A stretch of 58,048 nt of DNA from Candidatus Gastranaerophilales bacterium (GCA_944325875.1 CALVBU010000015.1:1-58048); one strand, 5' to 3'; counted from the first letter of the stretch, positions 24,448-32,990 are shown. A program made the numbers and translations. Notes: generated by a model not told the origin, from the letters alone.

Positions 24448-27400
24448 ATCGGATATCGAGACATACCTTTTAGAAGAAGGCGGATATATCAAAGGTTCGC
24501 AAGCTACATACGACAAAAGCAAGGCTATTGACTTGCATCTTTTGCGTACATTTATTGCCAACACTCAGCCCAAAGCATGGGAGAGATTTTGCAAAATTTA
24601 CGGGGCTGATTCGGACAAGCAGTTGTACAAAAGATTTGACGAAGAAGTAAATGCAAAAGGTCTTATCGAAGTATTGAGAAAGGGCGTAAAAGACAGGGGA
24701 GTAGAACTTAAGTTTTGTTATTTCAAACCTACCTCAAATCTCAATGCAGAACTCGTCTGTAAGTATGAACAAAACATACTTACTTGTACCCGTCAATTCC
24801 ATTATTCTACTCTCAACAACAATAGTATCGATATGGTGCTTTCGCTCAACGGTATTCCTATTGTCGCCATCGAACTCAAAAACCAACTTACAGGTCAGAG
24901 CGTAGACGACGCTAAAATTCAATTCATGACCGACAGAGAGCCCAAAGAACTGATTTTCGGATTTAACAAGCGAATACTTGTTTATTTTGCGGCTGACTTG
25001 TATGAGGTATATATGACCACCGCATTAAAGGGCGAAAAGACTTATTTCTTGCCTTTTAATCAAGGTTCCAACGGGGCGGGTAACGTGGGCGACGGGGGTA
25101 ATCCCGCTTGCGAAGACGATTATGTTACTTCATATTTTTGGAAAAAGATACTCGCAAAAGATACTCTTATGAATATACTCAAGAGATATCTGAGCGTGCA
25201 AGTCGACGAATATTCAGAAATTATAGACAATCGCAAGGTTACCAAAAAATCTTCGCCCAAAATAATCTTCCCGAGATATCATCAATTCGACGTTGTGGAG
25301 AAAATCGTTAATAGCGTAGAGAATATCGGGGCGGGCAAGAATTATCTTATACAGCATAGTGCCGGCAGCGGAAAATCAAACAGTATTGCTTGGCTTACTT
25401 ACCGCTTGGCGTCTTTGCACAACAAAGCGGACGATAATATATTCGATTCGGTATTTGTCGTAACGGACAGACGCGTTCTTAACAAACAACTCCAAAACAC
25501 CGTTACGGGCTTTGATCATCCCGTAGGTCAAATCGTTACTATCACGGATAAAGATAATTCCGAGGCATTAAAACAAGCCATTGACGACGGCAAGAAAATT
25601 ATAATTACCACCTTGCACAGATTTCCTATTATCTACAAGGAAGTGGGGGCACAAAAAGGCAAAAAGTTTGCCATTATTGTCGATGAAGCACATTCGTCTC
25701 AGACTGGCAATTCTGCCAAAAAGCTTAAAGCCGTGCTTGCCGATACTTCTATAAGTATGCAGGAATATGCCGAAGCCAACGATATAGATATCGACAATAT
25801 AGACGGCGAAGACGAAATGGTACTCGAGATGCTCACCCAAGGCAAACATAACAACTTATCTTTCTTTGCTTTTACCGCTACCCCCAAGCCCAAAACTTTG
25901 GAATTGTTTGGCGAACGTATGCCGGACGGAAGTTATGACGCATTCCATCATTATTCGATGCGACAAGCCATATCCGAGGGCTTTATACTCGATGTACTCA
26001 AAAACTATACCACAATGGAAAGTGCGTGGAGCATAGCCAAGAAAATAAAAGACAATCCCGAATATGCCGAAACGCCTGCTACGCAAGCGATTTTAAAGTA
26101 CAAGAAAAATCATCCTTTTGTAATGCAACAAAAAGTTGAAGTAATCGTCGAGCAGTTCAGGCAAGTTACTTTGTCCAAGATGAACGGAAAAGCAAAAGCG
26201 ATGCTTGTTTCGCCTTCTCGTTGGCATGCTGTCAAATATTACCAGATGATCAAGAAGTATTGCAAAGAAAAAGGTTATGACGACGTCTTGCCTATGATAG
26301 CATTTTCGGGCAGTATCAATATAGACGGAGAAGAATATACAGAGAGCAAAATAAATTCTGAAGACGGAATAAAAATCAGCGAAGCACAACTTCCCGACTT
26401 TTTTGCAAGCGATAATTTCAACTTCTTAATCGTAGCGGACAAGTATCAGACAGGTTTTGACGAGCCAATGCTACATACTATGTTTGTGGATAAAAAACTC
26501 AGAGGAGTAAAGGCTGTTCAGACTTTGTCAAGACTCAACCGTACCTGTTATGATAAGGGCAAGGTAGATACATATATACTTGATTTTGAAAATACCGCCG
26601 AAGAGATAGAAAAATCCTTTAAGCCTTTTTATGAAGATACCCTCCTTGCTTGCTCGTTGGATGCGAATTTGGTATATAGCTATCATGACGCTTTGCTCAA
26701 ATTCTCGCTTTGGAGCGATGAGGATATAGAAAAGTTTGTTCAGATATATTCAAAAGGCGTTCAGACATCTAAAGATTTGGGTAAAATCAGTGCAGTTCTC
26801 AAACCTGCGATTTCAGGATATATGAACCTTACGGACGACAATCAATATACATTCCGTACAGCATTGAAATGCTTTTTGAGATTCTATGCCTATATTACTC
26901 AAATTACCCGTATGTTTGATAAAGACCTTCACAAAACGTATCTTTTCTGTGAATATCTTTACAGGCTGTTGCCTAAAAAGCACAAAGAACAAGTCAATCT
27001 CGATGATGAGATAGTTTTGCTCAATAGTTCGTTGAGAGAAACTTTTAGTGGCTGTATTCAATTGCAACCTACAGCAAAAGACAAAGCTCTCGAGCCGGAA
27101 AAGACTCAAAAGAGTTCGCCTCGCACGGAAAAAAGAGATTTGCTTCAAAACATTATCGACAAAATAAATTTGATGTATCAAGGTAGATTTACAGAGGGCG
27201 ATAAAGTCATTGTAGAAACTATTTTTGACAGAATGTACAACGGCGGTAAAAAACTCAAAAAGCATGCCATCAATACTGACGAAGAAATGTTTACAAAAAG
27301 CATTTTCCCCGAAGAATTCGAAAAAGTCGCTCAAGATTGTTATGCAGAATCCGTTGACAGTTTTTCAAAACTGTTTGAAAATAAAGACTTCTATCAACAC

Positions 27401-27454
27401 GTAATGAACGAAATGGCAAAAGCTCTTTATTTGTCATTGAGGAATAAAAAATAA
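24422..27454 (+). CDS. hsdR: Type I restriction enzyme subunit R
   Basis: A 1010-residue HsdR of normal length. The N-terminal nuclease has the ELK of IPIVAIELKNQ (about 146-152) after DMVLSLNG. The translocase has Walker A HSAGSGKSNS (about 313), VVTDRRVL, DEAH in IIVDEAHSSQT (about 420), FTATPKPKTLELFG and the motif VI segment VQTLSRLNRT. The C-terminal helical part binds the M2S core. The ATG at 24422 after GAGGAAG was chosen over an upstream TTG at 24377 since the latter lies deep in the previous gene. Together with HsdM and HsdS a complete system is present. Confidence 0.92.
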   Translation: MDKTEKRFESDIETYLLEEGGYIKGSQATYDKSKAIDLHLLRTFIANTQPKAWERFCKIYGADSDKQLYKRFDEEVNAKGLIEVLRKGVKDRGVELKFCYFKPTSNLNAELVCKYEQNILTCTRQFHYSTLNNNSIDMVLSLNGIPIVAIELKNQLTGQSVDDAKIQFMTDREPKELIFGFNKRILVYFAADLYEVYMTTALKGEKTYFLPFNQGSNGAGNVGDGGNPACEDDYVTSYFWKKILAKDTLMNILKRYLSVQVDEYSEIIDNRKVTKKSSPKIIFPRYHQFDVVEKIVNSVENIGAGKNYLIQHSAGSGKSNSIAWLTYRLASLHNKADDNIFDSVFVVTDRRVLNKQLQNTVTGFDHPVGQIVTITDKDNSEALKQAIDDGKKIIITTLHRFPIIYKEVGAQKGKKFAIIVDEAHSSQTGNSAKKLKAVLADTSISMQEYAEANDIDIDNIDGEDEMVLEMLTQGKHNNLSFFAFTATPKPKTLELFGERMPDGSYDAFHHYSMRQAISEGFILDVLKNYTTMESAWSIAKKIKDNPEYAETPATQAILKYKKNHPFVMQQKVEVIVEQFRQVTLSKMNGKAKAMLVSPSRWHAVKYYQMIKKYCKEKGYDDVLPMIAFSGSINIDGEEYTESKINSEDGIKISEAQLPDFFASDNFNFLIVADKYQTGFDEPMLHTMFVDKKLRGVKAVQTLSRLNRTCYDKGKVDTYILDFENTAEEIEKSFKPFYEDTLLACSLDANLVYSYHDALLKFSLWSDEDIEKFVQIYSKGVQTSKDLGKISAVLKPAISGYMNLTDDNQYTFRTALKCFLRFYAYITQITRMFDKDLHKTYLFCEYLYRLLPKKHKEQVNLDDEIVLLNSSLRETFSGCIQLQPTAKDKALEPEKTQKSSPRTEKRDLLQNIIDKINLMYQGRFTEGDKVIVETIFDRMYNGGKKLKKHAINTDEEMFTKSIFPEEFEKVAQDCYAESVDSFSKLFENKDFYQHVMNEMAKALYLSLRNKK

Positions 27455-27468
27455 TAGGAGATAAAATT

Positions 27469-27612
27469 ATGAGAGTTTTTATTAGTTATCATAGAGCAGA
27501 TCAAAAATATAGAACAGCAATTGAAAATTTGCTTTGATAAAACGAGATATTATACTATGCTGTTATATTTGTATATTTCAAAAGCAGAATACTGGTTGAA
27601 AATTATATATAA
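27469..27612 (+). pseudogene. Truncated TIR-domain gene (Thoeris ThsB-like fragment)
   Basis: Has a perfect AGGAG site and ATG. Reads MRVFISYHRADQKYRTAIEN and two more residues, then TGA TAA, then in the same frame NEILYYAV before sequence without resemblance and a final TAA. FISYHRADQKYR followed by ILYYAV is the first strand, BB-loop approach and second strand of TIR-like DUF1863/TIR_2 domains such as ThsB. The rest of the domain is missing. It sits directly behind hsdR and before a terminator, so it is a fossil of a gene once last in this operon or of an adjoining Thoeris-like system. Confidence 0.6.
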
Positions 27613-27617
27613 TAAAC

Positions 27618-27643
27618 AACCACCTGTTAAACGGGTGGTTTTC
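27618..27643 (+). terminator. Terminator of the type I R-M operon
   Basis: AACCACC (27618-27624) with GGTGGTT (27634-27640), then TTC. Confidence 0.7.
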
Positions 27644-27652
27644 TGATAGCAA

Positions 27653-27690
27653 AAAATCCCGTAAAAACGTAAAAATACTTACGGGATTTT
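27653..27690. terminator. Bidirectional terminator, ends the leftward nuclease gene
   Basis: AAAATCCCGTAA (27653-27664) and TTACGGGATTTT (27679-27690), perfect 12-bp arms, A-rich on the left and T-rich on the right. Confidence 0.75.
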
Positions 27691-27764
27691 ATGACAGGAC
27701 ATTCGGTCTCAAATACGAACCCGACACTATTAATAAACGGAAGAATTGCTTGGATAGAAAAATT

Positions 27765-29267
27765 TTATATTTTAGATGCTGATATTTTATTGTCGTTGCG
27801 ACAATCAATTAAATAAATATCTTTATCTAAAAGTCCTTGCAAATTGTATTTCTTTATAAAACCATTAACTTTATTTAATTCAATAGTATTAAAATAAAAT
27901 ATTACTATTAAAGATTTCGTTTCTTGATTTGAATGATTATAAGACGCCACTTGCTTCAAAACATGGGAAAGTTTTGAATTTTTTGCTAACTTAAATTCTA
28001 CCAAATTACTATTATCTTTTCCAAATGACACTTTAAAATCAACAGGACCTGTACCGTTATTAACTTCGGCGTTTACATCATAATTTGTTCTACACCAAAC
28101 AAGCTTAAACATTCTTTGCAATGTGCCTTCTTTTGCAATAGGGGTTCCATTATAATATAAATCCTTGTAAAGCCCACCGTATTCAATTCTGTTTTTAAAA
28201 AACTCTATACGCTTTCTTGCTTCGTCAATGGCATTATATTCTTCAAGTATAATTTTATTATTTGTTTTAAAATCATTTACAAAATTATTAACTCGCGTAA
28301 TATATTCATCTCGAATTTTATCACGCTCTTCTTGTGCTATTGAAATAATTATGTCCGGATTGTCTTCTTTTAATTTGATATAGTAATCATATAATTCTGG
28401 CCATTGTTTTAATGCGTTCAAAAAGGCTGCAGTTTCAATTTTTATATATTCTTTTTCAGATATTTTTTTGCCGTTCTTTTTTTGCTCTTGTTCGTAATTT
28501 CTAATTGCTATACTAATATAATTTTCAACTTGTGATTTTAAAACACTATTATCAATAGCATTTCTGATATTGATATAATTTCTAATTAAATCTTCCTTAT
28601 TTATTGCCGCATCATCCTCTCTCAATAAATCGGCAGGAGTAAGTAAAACGTATTCCCTTCTACCGTTTTTGTTAATGATGTACGGTAAATAGAATTCTTC
28701 AGTTACGAAACTTTCAGTTTCATAATTAAAATAACTCCTATCTACGGGGAATTTAGCACATAAATTTTTATCTATGTACTTAATTGCAAAATTTTCTGTA
28801 AACTGAGCAAGATACCCTTTAATCAAATTTGTAGTAAAATCACTAAGCCGATCTTTGCCTGTGTGATCATACATAAGCATGGCTTTTTCTATATGTGGAG
28901 ATTGGGTAATATTATGCGTATCTAATACAAAAGGAATATGCTCCGCAAAAAACTCCGCAAATTGAGTACCCAATGCTGATCCACAATTTCCAGATAAAGA
29001 ATAACCCAACCAATTTTCTTTTACTTCATTAAAAGTAAATAAATTTTTTAGATCGCCTTTATTTAACTTTTGTTCTTTTGATTTCTTAGCTAAAAAATGT
29101 AAATATTTTATTATTGATTTATGCAATTCTTTATAATCTTCTTTTGTACTATTGAATATAAGCATAGGATCAATAAAAAGCGGTGTGTCACATATTAGAG
29201 AAATATCAATAGCACCATACTCAGTTAATAATTCACAATCGATTCCGAAAGCTTCACTAAAATACAT
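27765..29267 (-). CDS. Large protein with C-terminal PD-(D/E)XK-type nuclease domain
   Basis: A 500-residue protein. Near the C-terminus, NNGTGPVDFKVSFGKDNSN then LVEFKLAKNSKL (about 410-440) is the D...ExK core of a PD-(D/E)XK nuclease. The N-terminal region (GIDCELLTEYGAIDISLI, then FIDPMLIFNS) and the helical middle with long charged helices are not known to me from a named system. Start was placed at the ATG 29267 after AAGGAG; the upstream TTG at 29285 overlaps this site. The start codon lies 2 bases after the stop of a decayed gene (29270-29490), so it was once the second gene of an operon. Probably a defence nuclease; whether it still works alone is open. Confidence 0.7.
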   Translation of the reverse strand: MYFSEAFGIDCELLTEYGAIDISLICDTPLFIDPMLIFNSTKEDYKELHKSIIKYLHFLAKKSKEQKLNKGDLKNLFTFNEVKENWLGYSLSGNCGSALGTQFAEFFAEHIPFVLDTHNITQSPHIEKAMLMYDHTGKDRLSDFTTNLIKGYLAQFTENFAIKYIDKNLCAKFPVDRSYFNYETESFVTEEFYLPYIINKNGRREYVLLTPADLLREDDAAINKEDLIRNYINIRNAIDNSVLKSQVENYISIAIRNYEQEQKKNGKKISEKEYIKIETAAFLNALKQWPELYDYYIKLKEDNPDIIISIAQEERDKIRDEYITRVNNFVNDFKTNNKIILEEYNAIDEARKRIEFFKNRIEYGGLYKDLYYNGTPIAKEGTLQRMFKLVWCRTNYDVNAEVNNGTGPVDFKVSFGKDNSNLVEFKLAKNSKLSHVLKQVASYNHSNQETKSLIVIFYFNTIELNKVNGFIKKYNLQGLLDKDIYLIDCRNDNKISASKI

Positions 29268-29269
29268 TT

Positions 29270-29490
29270 TTATTTCTCCTTGCAAGAAATTACCTTTAAT
29301 AGCAAGTCACATTGCTCGTTGTTGAGTTTCATTTGTTCTTTGATTTGACCGACAATGCGTCAAGCGAAGGTTTTGATAGTAGCATCGTCAAAAAAATATA
29401 TTCTAGATTTTTTGATTTCTTTGCTTCGTAGTATGCCATTGCATTATCAAACCAATCGTTTTCGTTTATTTGTCCCTCGAATACTTTTTA
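29270..29490 (-). pseudogene. C-terminal remnant of a decayed gene upstream of the nuclease
   Basis: On the minus strand, EGQINENDWFDNAMAYYEAK and a few more residues are readable in one frame, then a frameshift leads to DDATIKTFA, a stop, and RIVGQIKEQMKLNNEQCDLL, ending SCKEK and TAA exactly 2 bases before the ATG of the nuclease. The text of the protein is intact enough to be recent decay. The family is not recognised. The nuclease ribosome binding site lies in its last codons, which shows the two were translationally coupled. Confidence 0.5.
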
Positions 29491-29683
29491 TTTTATTTGT
29501 TCTATTATAGCACAAGAATAAGTGAATTTCAATACATAAGTTTAAGAAGCTTTTAAAATAATAGTTATAAAATATTATAACTATTGAGATATATACTTGC
29601 TTTGCCTTCGTTTTATAAATGAGCAATAATCAGCATCTATTTTCGCTATATTACATAGGGGGCATAATTTTTTTTAAAAAACT

Positions 29684-29726
29684 TTGACTTTTACTGTAAA
29701 ATATAGTACTATAATATACAGTAAAA
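29684..29726. promoter_or_regulatory. PadR promoter with a large nested dyad operator
   Basis: TTGACT (29684-29689) and TACTAT (29707-29712, 17-bp spacing) or TATAAT (29710-29715). Over them lies a dyad: outer arms TTTTACTGTA (29689-29698) and TACAGTAAAA (29717-29726), perfect 10 bp, and an inner palindrome TATAGTACTATA (29702-29713), all on one axis at 29707.5. This position and symmetry predict autorepression by the PadR protein. Confidence 0.7.
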
Positions 29727-29742
29727 TAAGAGGTTTGTTTTT

Positions 29743-30285
29743 ATGTCATCAATTGATTTAGCCATACTCGGCATTGTATCGGAAAGAGAGCAGAGCGCAT
29801 ACGATATTCAAAAGGACGTTGAATATCACAATTTTAATAAATGGACGAAAATCAGTATTTCCTCGGTATACAAAAAAGTGCTTTCCTTAAAAGAACAGGG
29901 CTATCTTACAAGCCGAACTCAAAAAGGGGAAAAGTTTGCTGCCAAAGAAGTGTATTCTATCACTGAAAATGGGCGGAAATATTTTATGTCGCTCATGGAA
30001 AAGTATTCTTCGACAAATATTGTTATGCCTTTCGATTTTAATCTGGTTATATCAAATCTAAATAAGGTACCATTTTCACAGGCTCAAACCTACATAAGAA
30101 AAATACGGAAAAAGTTAGTCCTTGGACAAAAAGAAAATGATGATTGTATAAGTCGATATTCAGAAATGCCTTTGGTCGGTAAAACTATAATGGTACAGCA
30201 AAAAGCGTTGTATCAAAGTTTACTTCTTTGGCTTGATGAATTTGAAAAAGAATATGGCAAAGATCGTTTTAACAGTTCTGTTTGA
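29743..30285 (+). CDS. PadR-family transcriptional regulator
   Basis: A 180-residue protein with a winged helix typical of PadR: LAILGIVSEREQSAYDIQ at the N-terminus, ISISSVYKKVLSLKEQGYL as the recognition region and VYSITENGRKYF as the wing end, plus a C-terminal helical dimerisation part. Lies behind the dyad at 29689-29726, which overlaps its own promoter. PadR repressors usually respond to small aromatic or toxic compounds. It overlaps the yjdF-like gene by 32 bases, so that gene is its likely target. Confidence 0.88.
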   Translation: MSSIDLAILGIVSEREQSAYDIQKDVEYHNFNKWTKISISSVYKKVLSLKEQGYLTSRTQKGEKFAAKEVYSITENGRKYFMSLMEKYSSTNIVMPFDFNLVISNLNKVPFSQAQTYIRKIRKKLVLGQKENDDCISRYSEMPLVGKTIMVQQKALYQSLLLWLDEFEKEYGKDRFNSSV

Positions 30286-30667
30286 AGAACCATTTTGGAT
30301 AGGATTGCTTGAAAGGCTTGATGGTAGTAAATATGAAGTTTGTAAAGTAACTTTCGGGGCAGAACCAAAAGATTATGAGGTTTACGAATTTATATTGGAT
30401 AAGTGGTATCAATTGAAATTTAGTCCTTCTCTGTCTTATAAAACTGAAACAGCGAAAAAAATCAATCCCAAAAGATTGCAGCGAAACATAAAAGTTTCGC
30501 TGCAAAATATGGGGATTGGTACGAAGGCGCAACAAGCACTTAAATTACAACACGAGCAATTAAAAACAGAACGAAAGATAAAGAGCAAAGATGAGCGGGA
30601 AGCCGAAAAAGAACGTCAATATGTATTGCGACAGGAAAAGAAAAAGGCAAAACACAGGGGAAGATAG
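30254..30667 (+). CDS. yjdF: YjdF family protein (DUF2992)
   Basis: A 137-residue protein: VLTVLFEEPFWIGLLERLDG, KVTFGAEPKDYEVYEFIL and the lysine-rich C-terminus are characteristic of YjdF (DUF2992). In Bacillus subtilis the gene is controlled by the yjdF riboswitch that senses azaaromatic compounds; the protein's action is not known. Here no leader is available because the gene starts within padR, so control must come from the PadR operator. I chose the ATG at 30254 (MAKIVLTV) because it begins exactly where the family begins. Confidence 0.85.
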   Translation: MAKIVLTVLFEEPFWIGLLERLDGSKYEVCKVTFGAEPKDYEVYEFILDKWYQLKFSPSLSYKTETAKKINPKRLQRNIKVSLQNMGIGTKAQQALKLQHEQLKTERKIKSKDEREAEKERQYVLRQEKKKAKHRGR

Positions 30668-31011
30668 ATTTAAAGATGGGAAAGATCTTGTATAGTTTTA
30701 ATTTGGAAAAGATACAAATATATCTAAAGGAATATATTGAAAATTTAGAAAAAAGTTTTTAAGTGTTTCATAAGGGGTTAAGTTGCAAGAAGAAAAGGTG
30801 AAAGAAGATTTAAACTTTTATAATAATGATTTGCTAAAACATCTAGCATACGCAGTATACGGTTCCGCGGCTTATGGAGTAAGTATGTATGGCATGTTTC
30901 TTTTTTACTATATAAAGTATATTAAAGGTTTATAAATTAGCTAAAGAAAGAGGAAATATTCTCAATAGTAACCTTTATTCAAAATATATTAATAATTACC
31001 TTTGGCACCGT
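30668..31011. other. Region with two tiny reading frames of doubtful status
   Basis: A 28-codon frame starts at ATG 30676 (MGKILYSFNLEKIQIYLKEY) and a 50-codon frame at TTG 30783 with AAGGGG before it (HLAYAVYGSAAYG, then a hydrophobic end MFLFYYIKYIKG). The second could be a truncated gene or a small membrane protein. Neither has enough support to call as a gene. Confidence 0.3.
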
Positions 31012-31069
31012 GACGTGTGCTTGTCATAGACAAGTGGCGTCGCTTCGCTCCGCCAGACAAGCACACGTC
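31012..31069. repeat. Long inverted repeat
   Basis: Perfect 14-bp arms GACGTGTGCTTGTC (31012-31025) and GACAAGCACACGTC (31056-31069); an inner stem TGGCG/CGCCA (31035-31039, 31051-31055) lies in the loop. No T-run follows, so it is not a simple terminator. GC is far above the surroundings. Confidence 0.8.
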
Positions 31070-31091
31070 TGAACAACTCTTGGACTTGCTA

Positions 31092-31174
31092 AAATGAAAG
31101 CGAGAGGCAAGCGAAGTTGCCCGCTGATCCGCTTGGGCAATCTTTCGCTTTTTGCCTTCTCGCTATTTTCATTT
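31092..31174. repeat. Second long inverted repeat with nested stem
   Basis: Imperfect arms 31092-31115 (AAATGAAAGCGAGAGGC start) and 31144-31174 (ending TCTCGCTATTTTCATTT), with a perfect inner stem TTGCCC (31117-31122) and GGGCAA (31135-31140). With the repeat at 31012 it forms a 165-bp highly structured segment before an HTH gene of a mobile element; possible origin, transfer or end structure. Confidence 0.65.
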
Positions 31175-31431
31175 GTATTGCAATGTCTGTTAAGAGATTG
31201 TATTTTCTCTACCTCCGTATTTGCCTTTTCGTTTGGCATTGTCGCATAAGCCTCTCAAAAGTAAACGGTCGAAATATCCTTGTTGGTATTCAATGTATAT
31301 TGGGTATTAAGCAAGGATTTTTCTTTGTCCCGTTGACTTTTGGATATTGCCTATTATGGTTGTTTTTCATTAATCGTCTTATGCTCCTTCTCTGCCTGCC
31401 GAAAGGCAAACTAATTTCGGAGGTAAAGAAA

Positions 31432-32064
31432 ATGAAAAACAACAGAAAAGGTTATGAAGTATTTGAGGAAATAATCTCTCCCGACAATGTTATGCGTATG
31501 GGAGAATTACTTGCTTTGCAAGCATTACGATTTATGTGTGGACATAAACATCTACATAGAATGTATGCTAATCTCGCTAGAGATATAGACTACAAGGATA
31601 TACCCGGATATATTCTTACAGACAGCTATGACTTAGCACAAAGTGCTGCATTATTCTTATTAGACTATATGGGTAAATCCGTATACGATACTTGTGTGGA
31701 TAAAAAGAGTAATAAGGTACTTACAATAAAGAGATTAGGATATAAATACCTTTGCCATTTACTATACGAAGAATGGAAACTAAAGAGATATACAGATAGT
31801 ATAGAAGACTTGAATAAAAGCGAAGAACCTTATACAGAGTTTGAACAAGAATATAAAGGAGATTATACAAAATACGATAAGATAATGAGAAAGCTAAAAC
31901 TAAATAAAGGCGAAAAAGAAACACTAAACTGCTATATGCAAGGTATAGGCTTTGTACAACAAGCTAATATGCTTGCTCTTAATCCTTCTACTATATGGAG
32001 AAGAAGAAAAAGTATGCAAAATAAGTATCTTGCTAATATAGAAAATATCAAAAGATTATTATGA
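31432..32064 (+). CDS. Mobile-element HTH protein, sigma region 4-like
   Basis: A 210-residue protein. The C-terminal domain LNKGEKETLNCYMQGIG, QQANMLALNPSTIWRRRKS (about 160-200) is a helix-turn-helix like sigma region 4 or a replication-control protein of small mobile elements. The N-terminal 150 residues are helical with no known motif. The reading frame runs upstream to 31117, but GGAGGTAAAGAA before ATG 31432 gives a convincing start and the upstream part reads as hydrophobic chance sequence. It points to the Thg1-like gene, which runs convergently with 7 bases between them. Confidence 0.7.
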   Translation: MKNNRKGYEVFEEIISPDNVMRMGELLALQALRFMCGHKHLHRMYANLARDIDYKDIPGYILTDSYDLAQSAALFLLDYMGKSVYDTCVDKKSNKVLTIKRLGYKYLCHLLYEEWKLKRYTDSIEDLNKSEEPYTEFEQEYKGDYTKYDKIMRKLKLNKGEKETLNCYMQGIGFVQQANMLALNPSTIWRRRKSMQNKYLANIENIKRLL

Positions 32065-32071
32065 TTTAATT

Positions 32072-32752
32072 TCACTCATTTCTTATTTGGAAAAATATAT
32101 TTTGAGGTTCTTTTTTTATTTTACTATTGGCAAAATCTATAGTTTCAATATGCCAACTATCTTTTTTGGTTATTATATAGCCATATTTTTCACAAGGTTT
32201 ACAGTTATCAAAATTTAATTTTTTATCAAATATTAATTTTTTGCAACCTAGAAGACGCCATTTTAAATAATCTTCAACTTTAGATGAAGGTAGATTAAAT
32301 GCTTTCGCAGAAAAGAAAGCATTATTAATAAAGCTTTCTAATTCTTTTTCGTTTAATTCTATTAGTTCTTTATTAAAATACAGAGTTAATTTGCTCGTAA
32401 AAAGAGAGATTAATTTATTTATTCGATTATTCATATTGGATTGTATATCTTGTCCATCTAAAATAAAAGATACTTCATCGCTAAAGGCGTAAGCTATTCT
32501 TATACTTGTAATATCATTGCATATCTTAAAGGAGCTATCAGCAAGAGCTTTTACGATTCTATGCTTAATATCTTCAGAAAACTTATTATAATATTTATGA
32601 GTAAATCCAATTCCATCAAGATGAATAACAATACATTCATCTGTCCTTAAGCATATGTCACTCTCTCTTATATAATAATCAAAATTTTTACCTATGCCAA
32701 CATATTGTTTTTGTGTAATTTCTTTTTGTGTAATTTTTTTCTGCTTATTCAT
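32072..32752 (-). CDS. Thg1-like protein (3'-5' nucleotidyltransferase family)
   Basis: A 226-residue protein matching the tRNA-His guanylyltransferase palm domain. The metal-binding Asp is in IVIHLDGIGFT (D46), the second in AYAFSDEVSFIL (S91-D92-E93), followed by the RINKLISLFTSKL helix and the FSAKAFNLPSSKVEDYLKWR segment, equivalent to the Thg1 signature F.AR.F.LP...E...Y..WR. Thg1 adds nucleotides in the 3'-5' direction; bacterial and archaeal Thg1-like proteins repair truncated tRNA 5' ends. In a mobile, defence-rich segment it might repair tRNAs cut by anticodon nucleases or make a nucleotide signal; both are inference. ATG 32752 with GTGGAG was preferred over ATG 32767. Confidence 0.8.
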   Translation of the reverse strand: MNKQKKITQKEITQKQYVGIGKNFDYYIRESDICLRTDECIVIHLDGIGFTHKYYNKFSEDIKHRIVKALADSSFKICNDITSIRIAYAFSDEVSFILDGQDIQSNMNNRINKLISLFTSKLTLYFNKELIELNEKELESFINNAFFSAKAFNLPSSKVEDYLKWRLLGCKKLIFDKKLNFDNCKPCEKYGYIITKKDSWHIETIDFANSKIKKEPQNIFFQIRNE

Positions 32753-32990
32753 AATTTTTCTCCACATCAGCTTATATTTTTAATATAACATAAAAACCAA
32801 TAGATGTACAATATAATGCAAGTTAATAATTTATTATTTTGATAAATTCTTATTATATATCATAATAGTTCAAAATACAAACGTCTATCTATTTTAATAT
32901 ATTAAGACGACTTAACTATACAATGTTATAAGGCAATTTTTAATAGGTTGTCTTATTTTTTATGTAAAATTTTCTAATTCTGACTTGACT

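Noticed and set aside
25568-26389. Long minus-strand reading frames within hsdR and other large genes
   Set aside because: They lie opposite well-recognised proteins and show no ribosome binding site or family resemblance; they are shadows of codon bias.
30200-30254. yjdF riboswitch
   Set aside because: The yjdF-like gene starts inside padR, leaving no room for a leader, and the sequence there codes for PadR.
31012-31174. Retron non-coding RNA or integron attC site
   Set aside because: No reverse transcriptase or integron integrase is nearby, and the RYYYAAC/GTTRRRY core sites are not present.
31117-31431. N-terminal extension of the HTH protein to 31117
   Set aside because: The extension reads over inverted repeats and as unusual hydrophobic sequence; ATG 31432 has a GGAGG site and protein-like sequence begins there.
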